Both the position numbers and the translations under genes were made by a program. 64,000 nucleotides of DNA from Streptomyces cyaneogriseus subsp. noncyanogenus. GTDB lineage: Bacteria > Actinomycetota > Actinomycetes > Streptomycetales > Streptomycetaceae. This document shows positions 56,226-64,000 of the stretch, piece by piece; the first letter of the stretch is position 1; each line of letters starts with the position of its first letter. The stretch is from NCBI RefSeq assembly GCF_000931445.1, contig NZ_CP010849.1, forward strand, positions 5,394,001 through 5,458,000, read 5' to 3'. The notes below the pieces were generated by a model. That model worked only from the letters and a program-made list of their open reading frames with translations. It had not been told where the DNA came from and did not search any database.

Positions 56226-56256
56226 TTGAGTCTCCACCCGCTGGAGGGGCCACACT
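56226..56256 (+). promoter_or_regulatory. MerR-type promoter with 19-bp spacer
   Basis: TTGAGT (56226-56231) and CACACT (56251-56256) are 19 bp apart, with the dyad CTCCA-CCCGC-TGGAG in the spacer. The -10 box ends 7 bp before the GTG at 56264, so the transcript would be leaderless and autoregulated. Confidence 0.65.
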
Positions 56257-56263
56257 CGCAGAC

Positions 56264-57172
56264 GTGATCGACGACGGCACCGGACTGCTCACCATCGGCG
56301 AACTGGCGCGGGCCACCGGACTGGCCGTGCGCACCATCCGCTACTGGTCCGACGAGGGCGCCCTGCCCCCGGTGGCCCGTTCGGCGGGCGGCTACCGGCT
56401 CTACGACGCCGGGTCGGTGGCCCGCCTGGAGCTCATCCGGACCCTGCGCGAGCTGGGCCTGGGCCTGGACGCCGTACGCGAGGTGGTGGCCGGGGAGCGG
56501 ACCGTGGCGGAGGTCGCGGCGGCGCACGTGGCGGCGCTGGACGCGCAGATCCGCTCGCTGAAGGTGACCCGGGCGGTGCTGTCGACCGTGGCGCGACGCG
56601 GCTCGACCGCCGAGGAGACGACTCTGATGAACAAGCTGGCACGCCTGTCCGCCGCCGAACGCGGGCGGATCATCCAGGAGTTCGTGGACGAGATGTTCCA
56701 CGGGCTGGACACCGCCGACCCGGAGATCCGCGAGCGGATGCGCGGTCTGGCCGCCGACCTGCCCGACGACCCGGCCCCCGAGCAGGTCGACGCCTGGGTG
56801 GAGCTGGCCGAGATGATCCAGGACCCGGAGTTCCGGGCGCACATGCGCGCCGTGGCCGAGTTCAACGCCGCCGACGGCGGGGCCCGGGCCGGGACGGCGA
56901 TGTGGTTCGCCAAACGCGTCGTCGAGCTGGCGGGGCGGGCGCGGGAGCGCGGCATCGACCCCGGGTCCCCGCAGGCCGAGGAGGTGCTGCGCGAGCTGCT
57001 GGGCGACGCCGACCGGACGGCCGTGCTCGAACGCCTCCAGGCGTCCTTCGGCGACCGGGTCGCCCGCTACCGCGAGTTGATGGCCGTCGTGCGCGGTACC
57101 GGTCCCCTGCCCCGGCACCGCGAGGAGTTCGCCTGGGTGGTCGCCGCACTGCGCGCGAGGGCGGGCAGCTAA
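56264..57172 (+). CDS. MerR-family transcriptional regulator (TipA-like layout)
   Basis: A 302-residue regulator: winged helix at residues about 8-77 (LLTIGELARATGLAVRTIRY, then WSDEGALPPVARSAGGYRLY), a coiled-coil helix (about 80-115), and a long C-terminal helical domain of about 185 residues that may bind a ligand. The GTG at 56264 directly follows a MerR-type promoter. The effector is unknown. An EF-hand gene follows 47 bp after the stop and may be co-transcribed. Confidence 0.9.
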   Translation: MIDDGTGLLTIGELARATGLAVRTIRYWSDEGALPPVARSAGGYRLYDAGSVARLELIRTLRELGLGLDAVREVVAGERTVAEVAAAHVAALDAQIRSLKVTRAVLSTVARRGSTAEETTLMNKLARLSAAERGRIIQEFVDEMFHGLDTADPEIRERMRGLAADLPDDPAPEQVDAWVELAEMIQDPEFRAHMRAVAEFNAADGGARAGTAMWFAKRVVELAGRARERGIDPGSPQAEEVLRELLGDADRTAVLERLQASFGDRVARYRELMAVVRGTGPLPRHREEFAWVVAALRARAGS

Positions 57173-57219
57173 TCTGACCTGCGTCAGTACGACCTGAGCA
57201 CGAGATGAGGGGCGGATCG

Positions 57220-57432
57220 GTGGCGGACATCGAGGAAGCACGCAAGCAGTTCGAGCGGATCGATACGGACGGAGACGGATTCGTCACCGCTGCCGAGTTC
57301 AAGTCCGCCCTCGCCCAGGGCGGCGACTGGAACGTCACCGAGGCCGTCGCCGAGGCGGTCATCGCCAGCCGTGACCTCGACGGCGACAAGCTGCTGTCGT
57401 TCGACGAGTTCTGGACCCACCTGAACAAGTGA
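57220..57432 (+). CDS. Small EF-hand calcium-binding protein
   Basis: A 70-residue calmodulin-like protein with two EF-hand loops: DTDGDGFVTAAE (canonical Dx Dx DG spacing with final Glu) and DLDGDKLLSFDE. The helices around them (EEARKQFERI, EFKSALAQ, EFWTHLNK) complete the pair. No signal peptide is present. The GTG at 57220 is preferred because a GAGGGG site lies about 8 bp upstream; a longer frame starts at 57205. Streptomyces have several such Cab proteins implicated in calcium signalling and aerial growth (family knowledge). Confidence 0.92.
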   Translation: MADIEEARKQFERIDTDGDGFVTAAEFKSALAQGGDWNVTEAVAEAVIASRDLDGDKLLSFDEFWTHLNK

Positions 57433-57451
57433 CCGCCGGGTGAGCGTGCCG

Positions 57452-57490
57452 GAGGGGGCGCCCGCCGGGAGACCGGCAGGGCGCCCCCTC
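57452..57490. terminator. Bidirectional terminator between EF-hand and ABC ATPase genes
   Basis: A 12-bp perfect stem (GAGGGGGCGCCC / GGGCGCCCCCTC) enclosing a second small GCCGG/CCGGC stem, placed between the convergent stops at 57432 and 57492. Confidence 0.9.
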
Positions 57491-57491
57491 G

Positions 57492-58289
57492 TCATGCGCC
57501 CGCCGCCGGGCGCCGCACGCGCACCGTCCAGCGGCCCTCGCGGCGCTCCAGGACCAGCGGCAGGCCGAAGCACCGGCCGACCCGTTCGCCGGTCAGGACC
57601 TCCGCCACCGGGCCCCGCGCGAGCGGGCGGCCGTCGCGCAGCAGCAGGGCGTGCGTGGTGCCCGGGGGCAGCTCCTCCAGGTGGTGGGTGACCAGGACCG
57701 TCGCCAGGTGCGGATGGTCCCGGCGCAGCTCGTCCAGCGCGCCGATCAACTGCTCCCGGCCCGGCAGGTCCAGCCCGGTGGCCGGCTCGTCCAGGAGCAG
57801 CAGCCGGGGCCGCGGCATCAGCGCGCGGGCGATCAGGGTCCGCCCGCGCTGCCCCTGGGAGAGCGTGGGCCAGCGCGCCTCGCGCAGCTCCTCCAGCCCC
57901 AGGGTCCGCATCAGCCGCTCGGCGCGCTCCACCTGCTCCGGGGCGGGTTGCCAGCGGGGCAGCGGCTCCACCGAGTTGGTCAGCCCGGTCAGGACGACGT
58001 CGCGGACCCTGAGCGGCGAGGCGGGCCGATGGCGGGGATCGACATGGCCGACCCGGGCGCGCAGCTCGCGCAGGTCCACCCGGCCCAGACGGCGGCCGAG
58101 CACCTCCACCGTGCCCCGGGTGGGGTGGACCAGGGCGCCGAGCAGACTGAGCAGCGTCGACTTGCCCGCGCCGTTGGCGCCGAGCAGCGCCCAGTGCTCA
58201 CCGGCCCGGACGGTGAGGGAGACCCCCCGCAGGATCGCCTTGCCGTCCCGCACGACGTGGACGTCCTCGGCGCGCAGCACCTCCGTCAC
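57492..58289 (-). CDS. ABC transporter ATP-binding protein
   Basis: A 265-residue ATPase: Walker A GANGAGKST, Q-loop region around VGHVDPRHRPA, signature LSQGQRGR, Walker B LLLLDEPATGLD, and the switch His in VLVTHHLEEL. The family is close to the iron/molybdate-type or YlmA-like solitary ATPases. No permease gene is adjacent, so partner and substrate are unknown. The GTG at 58289 overlaps the stop of a small upstream frame (GTGA), suggesting translational coupling if that frame is real. Confidence 0.92.
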   Translation of the reverse strand: MTEVLRAEDVHVVRDGKAILRGVSLTVRAGEHWALLGANGAGKSTLLSLLGALVHPTRGTVEVLGRRLGRVDLRELRARVGHVDPRHRPASPLRVRDVVLTGLTNSVEPLPRWQPAPEQVERAERLMRTLGLEELREARWPTLSQGQRGRTLIARALMPRPRLLLLDEPATGLDLPGREQLIGALDELRRDHPHLATVLVTHHLEELPPGTTHALLLRDGRPLARGPVAEVLTGERVGRCFGLPLVLERREGRWTVRVRRPAAGA

Positions 58290-58567
58290 CGGGACACCCC
58301 GCTCACCGCGGACCGCGCCGCCCGCGGCGGGCCGAAGAAGCGGCGCTCGCGGGGGGTGTCCATCGGCTCGGCGAGCGCCCGGCTGCCGTCGCGCGGATCG
58401 GCGCGCACCCACCGGGGGGCGCACCCGGCACGGGCGCGGGACCGGCTCCGCCCGGACGCGGGCACGGACACCCGTTCCTGGAAGGGACGGTGGCGGTGGC
58501 GGGTCATCGGGCCCGGGCGCCGGGGTTTCCCGACCGGGGCGGGATCGGTGGTCGTGGTCGTGCTCAT
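58286..58567 (-). CDS. Small hypothetical protein coupled to ABC ATPase (doubtful)
   Basis: A 93-residue basic, Arg/Pro-rich frame beginning MSTTTTTDPAPVGKP. It ends with a TGA that overlaps the GTG of the ABC ATPase. No domain or membrane segment is visible and no ribosome site stands out. It may be a real small gene or chance coding in GC-rich DNA. Confidence 0.35.
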   Translation of the reverse strand: MSTTTTTDPAPVGKPRRPGPMTRHRHRPFQERVSVPASGRSRSRARAGCAPRWVRADPRDGSRALAEPMDTPRERRFFGPPRAARSAVSGVSR

Positions 58568-58701
58568 CGTCTGCGGTGCGGCCTTCGGCTCGGTCGGACG
58601 GTGACCGGCAGCACGGCGTCCCGCGGCGGGGTGCCGGTCGCGTCAGGCCCCGCTGCGGCAGCCGAGGATAAGCAGCCCGCACAGCGTCATGCCGGTACGC
58701 T

Positions 58702-59023
58702 AGCGACACCTCGGCTCCTCGTCCACGCCGGCATCGCCTTCCACGCGGCCGTGGTCGCCGTCGCCCGCAATCCCGTACTCGCGGACCTGTTCGCGGAGTT
58801 CACCCCCGTGCTGCGCACGGGCCTGGCCGAGCTGCTGGGCCTGACCGGCCCGCGACGGCAGGACCCGAACACCGCCGCCGACGCGCACGAGGCGATCTGG
58901 TGGGCCGTCGCGGAGGGGGACGAGGCGGCCGCGGCGGCGATGGTGACCAGGGAGCTGGACGACCCGTTCGGGCCGGTGCCGCGCGGGGAGGCGGGAGTGA
59001 GCCCCGCGGCCCGCGCGGTGTGA
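58702..59023 (+). pseudogene. Remnant of GntR/FadR-type regulator (FCD domain only)
   Basis: The translated segment contains FHAAVVAVARNPVLADLF and AHEAIWWAVAEGDEAAAAAM, which match the last helices of an FCD ligand-binding domain. The N-terminal winged helix and the first half of FCD are missing: upstream DNA in all frames shows no HTH. The frame runs open into non-homologous DNA. This is best read as a decayed gene and marks a junction before the accessory-looking segment. Confidence 0.65.
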
Positions 59024-59955
59024 GGCGGGTCACCCGGGCGGCGGCGCGCAGCGGTCCGTACGAAAGCATCGCGCCACCGCGCGCGGGTGCGACTCCCCGC
59101 GGTTCACGGGAGACCGGCCGACGGGCAGGGAAACGATCAAGCCACCGGAGAGCGGTGGCGGGCGCCGCCCGCCGGACCGAAGGGGGTTGTCCGCCGGACC
59201 CCGAATATGATCATGTACATGCGGCAGCCGGGCTCTCGACCAGTGACCGGCGGACACACCGGGCGGGAGTTCGGACGACCTCCGTGCTCCTCACCGGCCG
59301 TCGGCCGCCCCGTGCGCGGCCCGTTCGGCCCGGTGCCGCGGCCCTGGTCCGCCATGGCGCCCCGCGCCGCGGCGGCCTCCGCCCCGCGCGGCCCCCTTTC
59401 CGGCGCCCGCCGCGGCCCGGCGGCCGGTCCGTGCCGTCCGGGGAAGCCGGGGCATGCTCCGAAACTCCTCGTGCCGAGAAAACGGCGAACGGCCGCCGGA
59501 ATCCGGGAAAACGCATATACCACCCGGGCGTGAATTCCATTCCGTCACCTGCCGGAACCGCCTCTTATCCCATTCCGCCGAACCCGGGCAAGGATATTCC
59601 GGCGCCTTTGTCAGGTCCCCGAGTCGCCGTCTCGAAGAATGAACCACTGCTTGATCCACCGCCGGAACGGCGTCTAACGTCATCATCCGTCACGGCGAAG
59701 CGTGTGTGTTTCATCTGGTCTATCGGCCGGTACGGGGGAGTTTCTCGTGAACTTTCGTTGTCCGCGGTGAGTCTTTCGGTATTTCCTCGCATCCGCGCCG
59801 GACGCGGCCGGTATCCGGTCGGTCCCGCGCGCCCGCGGACGCACCGGGCGGTGCCCGCGCACCGCCCCGGCCACCAGCCGCCACCGCCCGCGACCGCTCG
59901 CGTCTCCCGGCGACCCTTCCCGCGACCCTCCAGCCCATCGACGACGGACACCACT
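59024..59955. other. 932-bp non-coding region ahead of the FAD/ATP-grasp/EamA operon
   Basis: No frame here has convincing coding character. The first 430 bp are GC-rich. From about 59455 to 59790 the DNA is noticeably AT-richer (for example around ACGCATATACC and GGTATTTCC), as expected for promoter DNA. GC-rich, Pro-coding-like sequence then leads to the GTG at 59956. Confidence 0.5.
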
Positions 59956-61443
59956 GTGACCAAACGAATAGTGATCATCGGCGGCGGCGCCAGCGCGGTG
60001 AGCACCCTGGCGCACCTGGCGGGTGACCCCGGCGTGGAGCGCATCACCTTCGTGGCACCCACCCCCATCGGCCTCGGCACCGCGTTCGGCACCACCGACC
60101 CCCTGCTGCTGTGCAACACCTCCGTCGACGTGACCTCCCTGGTCGCCGACGGCCGCTCCGACTTCCTCGACTACCTGGCCGCCCGCGGCCACCCGGTCCA
60201 CCGCGCCGACTTCGCCCCCCGCTATCTGGTGGGCCAGTACTGCCGGGAGCGCTACACCGAACTGTGCGCCCGGGCCCGCGCGGCCGGCACCAAGGTCACC
60301 CACATCCGCGAACGGTCCGTCGGCGTCGAACGCTCCCGCGACGGATACCGGGTGCTCCTGGCCGGCGGCGCCGTGGTCACCGGGACCGACATCCTGCTGT
60401 GCGTGGGCGCCGACGTGCCGAAGCTGCCCGACGAGGTCCGGGCCCACCGCGGCGACCCCCGGCTCATCGAATCCCCCTACCCGGCCGGCCGATTGCGCCG
60501 GCTGCCGGCGGACGCCCGGGTGCTGACGCTGGGCACCAAGCTCTCCGCGATCGACAGCGCGCTGGTGCTGTGCTCCACCGGGCGGCGCACCACCGTCCTG
60601 ACCTCCCCGTCGGGGACCCTGCCCGCCGTGCGGACCGCGCTGTGCCGCGACGACCGCGCCGCCTTCGACCGGGCCGCCTGGAGCGCGCTCGACCCCGACG
60701 ACGCCTCCTTCGACCGGCGGCTCGCCCGCATGCTGGTGCGCGCCGTCCGCGCCCACCGCCGGTCCGCCGGGTCCGAGCGCCCCCGGCTGGGCGGGGACGC
60801 GACGCGGCTCCTGGACCACGAGCGGCGCCTGGCCGCCGAGGACCGCACGGCCTGGCAGGAGATCGTCGCCGAGCTCATCGACACCCTCAACACCCACGTC
60901 CCCCGCTGGAGCCCCGCCGCGCGCGCCCGCGTCCTGGCCCGCTACCGGGGCCTGATGTCCCGGTACATCTCCGCGATACCGCTGCGCAACGCGCGGCTGC
61001 TCGCCCGGCACCTGGCCCAGGGCCGCCTGCGGGTGGCGGACGCCTACCCCGAGCGCATCGAACGCGCCGCCGACGGGTGGACCGTGCACTGGCCCGGGGG
61101 CGCCACCGAGACCTTCGACTACGTGGTGAACGCCGCCGGCTACCGGGTGGCGCCGGTGAGCTGCACCGGCACCGGCCTGCGCATCGGCGGCCCGGACACG
61201 GGCCCCGGGCCCGAGGTCCTGGCGGACCTGCGCCTGCGGCTGCCGCACCGGCGGTCGCCGGAGCGGATCTGGGCGGTCGGTGCCAGCGCCGGTGGCCGCT
61301 ACCCCATCGTCAACTACCTGCGCGCCGCGGCCCAGCACGCGGCCGTCGTCGCCGGCCAGCTCACCTCCGGCACTCCGGCCACCCCGCAGCGGTCCGCCGC
61401 CCGGCCCGGTCCCCGCCCCACGATCCACCGCTCGGCCGCATGA
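59956..61443 (+). CDS. FAD/NAD(P)-binding protein (NAD_binding_9-like)
   Basis: A 495-residue flavoprotein. The N-terminal Rossmann dinucleotide motif is RIVIIGGGASAVSTLAHL (glycines at 9-11), followed by LGTAFGTTDPLLLCNTSV, a layout seen in FAD-dependent proteins of the NAD_binding_9 family. A second nucleotide-binding stretch (RVLTLGTKLSAIDSALVL) lies near residues 190-210 and VVNAAGYRV near 390. It resembles N-hydroxylase-like flavoproteins in secondary metabolism, but the substrate is unknown. First gene of a three-gene unit with an ATP-grasp ligase (overlap or short gap) and an EamA exporter. Confidence 0.82.
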   Translation: MTKRIVIIGGGASAVSTLAHLAGDPGVERITFVAPTPIGLGTAFGTTDPLLLCNTSVDVTSLVADGRSDFLDYLAARGHPVHRADFAPRYLVGQYCRERYTELCARARAAGTKVTHIRERSVGVERSRDGYRVLLAGGAVVTGTDILLCVGADVPKLPDEVRAHRGDPRLIESPYPAGRLRRLPADARVLTLGTKLSAIDSALVLCSTGRRTTVLTSPSGTLPAVRTALCRDDRAAFDRAAWSALDPDDASFDRRLARMLVRAVRAHRRSAGSERPRLGGDATRLLDHERRLAAEDRTAWQEIVAELIDTLNTHVPRWSPAARARVLARYRGLMSRYISAIPLRNARLLARHLAQGRLRVADAYPERIERAADGWTVHWPGGATETFDYVVNAAGYRVAPVSCTGTGLRIGGPDTGPGPEVLADLRLRLPHRRSPERIWAVGASAGGRYPIVNYLRAAAQHAAVVAGQLTSGTPATPQRSAARPGPRPTIHRSAA

Positions 61444-61478
61444 CCCCCCGGACCCACTCCCGAAAGGCAGGACAGCCC

Positions 61479-62714
61479 GTGATCGCCCTCGTCGACCCCG
61501 TGTCCAGCGGAGCCCAGCTCGCCGACGCCCTGCTGGAGGAAGGCGGGGACTTCCTGATCGTCTGGCCGCAGGCGCGGGCACCGCTGGCCGGGACGGGACA
61601 CGACCAGGTCAAGACCGTGCTGCACACCGGCCTCGACGAGACCGCCGCGGAGCTGCGCGCCGCGGGGGTGGACACCGTCGTCGCCGGCAGCGAGTACGGC
61701 GTCACCCTCGCCGACGAACTCGCCGAGCGGCTCGGCGTGCCGTACCACGCGCACGGGCTGCGCGCCGCCCGCCGCGACAAGTACGAGATGACCCGGGCGC
61801 TGGAGAGGGCCGGGGTGGCGCACGCCAGGACCGCCGTCGTGCGCACCGAGGACGAACTGACCGCCCTGCTGGCCGGCTGGGACCCCTTCCCCGTGGTGAT
61901 CAAGCCGTTCAACAGCGCGGGCAGCGACGGCTGCCGGATCTGCGCGACGCCCGCCCAGGCGCTGGCGGCCTTCCGGGCGGTCGCCGGGGAGCGCAACCTC
62001 ATGGGGGAGATCAACGAGGCCGTCCTCGCCCAGGAGTTCCTCGCCGGCTCGCAGTACATCGTGAACACCGTCAGCATGGACGGCGCCCATCTGCCCGCCG
62101 AGGTCTACGCCGAGCGCATCGACCGGGTGGACGGAGCCCCGGTGCTGCGGCACATCATCTCCCGGCAGGTCCTGGACGAGCGGGAGCAGGAGATCGTGGC
62201 GTACGTCCTGCGCTGCCTGGACGCCCTCGGCATCCGGGACGGCGCCGCGCACACGGAGGTGATGCTCACCGCCGCGGGCCCGCGGCTGGTCGAGGTCAAC
62301 AGCCGGCTCATGGGCCCCTACCTCTCGCCCGACGCCTACCACGCCGCCTTCGGGTACAGCAGCGCCCATCTGGTCGCCGAGCGGTTCCTGCGCCCAAAGG
62401 AGTTCCGCAACCGCTTCGACCTGCCCTACGGATCGGCGCGCACCCTGGCCAAGGTGTACCTGCGCGCGCACCGCGACGGAGTGGTGCGCTCCCTCGACGG
62501 ACTGCGCGACATGCGCCGCCTGCCCGGCTTCCACAGCGCGGTCCGGCTCCCCGTCGCCGGGCAGCGGATCGAGGACGCCCATCTGACCACCGGCGCGTGC
62601 GGCCTGGCGTTCTTCGTCCACGAGGACGCGGAACTGCTGGAGCACAGCCTGGCGGTGCTGCACGAGATGGAGGACGCGGGCTCGCTGTTCCACGTCACCG
62701 AGCCGGGGAACTGA
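61479..62714 (+). CDS. ATP-grasp ligase (amino-acid ligase-like)
   Basis: A protein of about 411 residues. The GTG at 61479 has an AAAGGCAGGA-type site upstream and starts the conserved VIALVDPVSSGAQLADAL; an ATG at 61440, overlapping the previous stop (ATGA), would add 13 residues. The ATP-grasp core shows PVVIKPFNSAGSDGCRIC (ATP-binding Lys and flexible loop) and RLVEVNSRLMGPYLSP (metal-binding Glu/Asn). This family joins a carboxylate to an amine through an acyl phosphate and includes dipeptide ligases. With a flavoprotein and an exporter in the same operon, small-peptide biosynthesis is a reasonable inference. Confidence 0.87.
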   Translation: MIALVDPVSSGAQLADALLEEGGDFLIVWPQARAPLAGTGHDQVKTVLHTGLDETAAELRAAGVDTVVAGSEYGVTLADELAERLGVPYHAHGLRAARRDKYEMTRALERAGVAHARTAVVRTEDELTALLAGWDPFPVVIKPFNSAGSDGCRICATPAQALAAFRAVAGERNLMGEINEAVLAQEFLAGSQYIVNTVSMDGAHLPAEVYAERIDRVDGAPVLRHIISRQVLDEREQEIVAYVLRCLDALGIRDGAAHTEVMLTAAGPRLVEVNSRLMGPYLSPDAYHAAFGYSSAHLVAERFLRPKEFRNRFDLPYGSARTLAKVYLRAHRDGVVRSLDGLRDMRRLPGFHSAVRLPVAGQRIEDAHLTTGACGLAFFVHEDAELLEHSLAVLHEMEDAGSLFHVTEPGN

Positions 62715-62716
62715 CC

Positions 62717-63667
62717 ATGCCGGTCCTGTGCATCGTCGCCTCCGTCGTCCTCCAGGCGGCCGTCTACGGCCATGTCTCCGGACGCCTCGACTCCGCCGGG
62801 AGCCTCGCCCTGTCGTGCGCCGGGTTCGGCGCCGCGGCGCTGGTGTTCAACGCCGTCCTCCTCGTCCGCGGGGCCCGGCGGGGCCCGGGTGCGCCCGCCG
62901 CGCCGCGCGCCCGGGGGCTGCTGGTGCTGATGAACGTGGTCACGGCCGTGACGTTCCTCAGCTTCTACGCCTCGCTGACCTGGATCCCGTCCGCCCTGGC
63001 GACCGGCGTGGAGACCGCGATCGGGCCGGCCGTGCTCGCGCTGCTCGGCCTGACCCGCTTCGCGCGGCGCGTCCCGTGGCGGGGCTGGGCGGCGGCGGCC
63101 GTCCTCGTCCTGCTCGGGGTCGGCTGTGGCGTGCGGTTCACCGGCTCCCACGGCCTGTCGGGCGACGCCGCCGTACGGGGGCTCACCCTGGTGCTGGTGG
63201 CGGGCGCGGGGGCGGCCGTACTCGCCCTGATCTCCGCCGAGCTGGGACGGCGGGGCGTCGACCCGGTGCACGTGACCGCCCACCGCTTCCATCTGACCTA
63301 CCTGTGCGGGGCGGGGCTGCTGGTCGTCACCGGGGGGACCGACGGGGCGTGGACGACGGACCTGACGGGCACGCTCGTCACCGGCCTGCTCGCCGTGACG
63401 CTCCCGCTCTTCCTGCTCCAGGCCGGGCTCCAGCGCACCGACCCCATGGTGTCGATGGTGCTCCTGACCACCCTGCCCGGCGCCACCTACCTCGCGGAGA
63501 CCGCGTTCCACGGCTCCTTCGACCCCGGCGCGCTCGCCCTGATCTGCGCTCTGATCGCCGTGGCGGTGGGGTACGCCCGCGTCGGCGGCGGCGAACCGGA
63601 GGCGGCGCCCGCCGCCGCGCCGGGCGGCGACCGGGCCGGGGCCCGCGCGCCCGCCCCGCGCGCCTGA
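62717..63667 (+). CDS. EamA/DMT-family transporter
   Basis: A 316-residue membrane protein with about ten hydrophobic segments in two halves, as in drug/metabolite transporters: TFLSFYASLTWIPSALATGV and the repeated-half equivalent VTLPLFLLQAGLQRTDPM. It starts 2 bp after the ATP-grasp stop, so it is surely in the same operon, and probably exports the product or takes up a precursor. The C-terminal 35 residues are Ala/Pro/Gly-rich and soluble. A terminator follows. Confidence 0.88.
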   Translation: MPVLCIVASVVLQAAVYGHVSGRLDSAGSLALSCAGFGAAALVFNAVLLVRGARRGPGAPAAPRARGLLVLMNVVTAVTFLSFYASLTWIPSALATGVETAIGPAVLALLGLTRFARRVPWRGWAAAAVLVLLGVGCGVRFTGSHGLSGDAAVRGLTLVLVAGAGAAVLALISAELGRRGVDPVHVTAHRFHLTYLCGAGLLVVTGGTDGAWTTDLTGTLVTGLLAVTLPLFLLQAGLQRTDPMVSMVLLTTLPGATYLAETAFHGSFDPGALALICALIAVAVGYARVGGGEPEAAPAAAPGGDRAGARAPAPRA

Positions 63668-63672
63668 CCGCC

Positions 63673-63705
63673 CGCCCCGCCGCCCCTTTGGGGCCCGGCG
63701 GGGCG
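63673..63705 (+). terminator. Terminator after the EamA gene
   Basis: A 10-bp perfect stem (CGCCCCGCCG / CGGCGGGGCG) enclosing CCCC-TTT-GGGG with a 2-nt bulge. A perfect 14-bp palindrome (CGTACGCGCGTACG, 63708-63721) follows. Confidence 0.85.
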
Positions 63706-63763
63706 TTCGTACGCGCGTACGCGCAAGCGGCGGGGCGGGGCGCGGCCGGGCGCGCGGGGCCCG

Positions 63764-64000
63764 CTACCGGACGCCCTCCCGCACCGCGCCGAGCAGTGCG
63801 GCCCGGGCCTGCGGACGGCGCAGCAGCTCGGCCCGGTCGCAGTCCACCCGCACCTCCTGCCGCTCGCCGGCCGCGTGGCAGAAGGCGCCGGGACGCGCCT
63901 CGGCCGACATCACGTGCACCACGCGCCCGGTCCAGGCCGACGTGACGCAGTGGTGCGCCGCCACCAGGTGGCTCAGCCAGTCGGCATAGGTGCCGGCCAG
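63764..64000 (-). CDS. Partial hypothetical protein (C-terminal part)
   Basis: An open frame entering from the right edge and ending at 63764. The visible 78 residues include DWLSHLVAAHHCVTSAWTGR, a beta-type VVHVMSAEARPG segment and DCDRAELLRRPQARAALL at the end. Two Cys and several His are present, but no family is recognised. The start is outside the window. Convergent with the FAD/ATP-grasp/EamA operon. Confidence 0.6.
   Translation of the reverse strand: MAGTYADWLSHLVAAHHCVTSAWTGRVVHVMSAEARPGAFCHAAGERQEVRVDCDRAELLRRPQARAALLGAVREGVR

Noticed and set aside
58490..58701. N-terminal half of an intact GntR regulator
   Set aside because: The frame upstream of the FCD-like segment shows no helix-turn-helix and is composed of Gly/Ala/Arg-rich filler, so the gene was called a remnant.

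Overview
The window is high-GC actinobacterial DNA and is almost certainly a Streptomyces chromosome. Codon third positions are strongly G/C, GTG and TTG starts with AGGAGG-type ribosome sites are common, and the gene order (icmA, thioredoxin-TPR, DUF6230/DUF6114, pyk, ackA, pta, pfkA, sugar ABC genes, two-component/dicarboxylate genes, HelD-type ATPase, GlgE pathway, secreted proteases and L,D-transpeptidases) is the core-chromosome order I recall from the S. coelicolor SCO5413-SCO5465 region. That synteny is from memory and was not checked.

Layout. 0-2.5 kb: a truncated MarR regulator, DUF3817, and isobutyryl-CoA mutase large subunit (icmA) behind a perfect 24-bp palindrome. 2.7-8.1 kb: a TetR regulator, a thioredoxin-TPR protein, and a three-gene surface operon (DUF6230, DUF6114, Ser/Pro-rich secreted protein). 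8.1-14.3 kb: a carbon-metabolism block with pyruvate kinase, acetate kinase and phosphotransacetylase on one strand and 6-phosphofructokinase on the other. 14.3-18.3 kb: an HTH regulator and a sugar ABC importer. 18.5-24.8 kb: two inverted STAND NTPase-TPR (bacterial NLR-like) genes flanking a nucleoside-phosphorylase effector gene and a membrane protein. 24.8-32.2 kb: a CitA/CitB-type two-component system with its dicarboxylate symporter, a MerR-thioredoxin pair and a HelD/HelR-family ATPase. 32.2-43.8 kb: the complete GlgE alpha-glucan pathway (glgB, maltokinase, treS, glgE) with divergent glycogen phosphorylase. 43.8-57.5 kb: DUF1990, M4 protease, sulfatase, glgX, two tandem L,D-transpeptidase lipoproteins, enoyl-CoA hydratase, an anti-sigma-type ATPase, a beta-propeller lipoprotein, MerR and an EF-hand protein. 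57.5-64 kb: an ABC ATPase, a GntR remnant, then an accessory-looking operon (FAD/NAD(P) protein, ATP-grasp ligase, EamA transporter) and a partial gene.

The most important observation is technical. Positions 19441-19732 contain three perfect loxP sequences, each inside a 42-nt sequence identical to the 454 Titanium paired-end linker as I remember it, separated by short copies of neighbouring TPR DNA. This is unremoved library linker in the assembly, not a Cre-lox element. Deleting 292 bp (19441-19732) rejoins the two halves of the minus-strand NTPase gene exactly in frame. The same locus is the best biological candidate. A phosphorylase effector ends in a short Gly/Phe-rich motif (around DFRGGVFL) that recurs at the N-terminal side of the neighbouring NLR-like NTPase. 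This resembles effector/NLR pairs that signal through shared motifs. A one-base homopolymer correction would instead fuse the phosphorylase and NTPase into one protein of about 973 residues.

How the genes work together: pfkA, pyk, pta and ackA cover lower glycolysis and acetate overflow. GlgE, TreS, maltokinase, GlgB, GlgP and GlgX make and recycle alpha-glucan and trehalose, which Streptomyces uses during development. IcmA feeds branched acyl-CoA precursors. The remainder are envelope, redox and regulatory functions.
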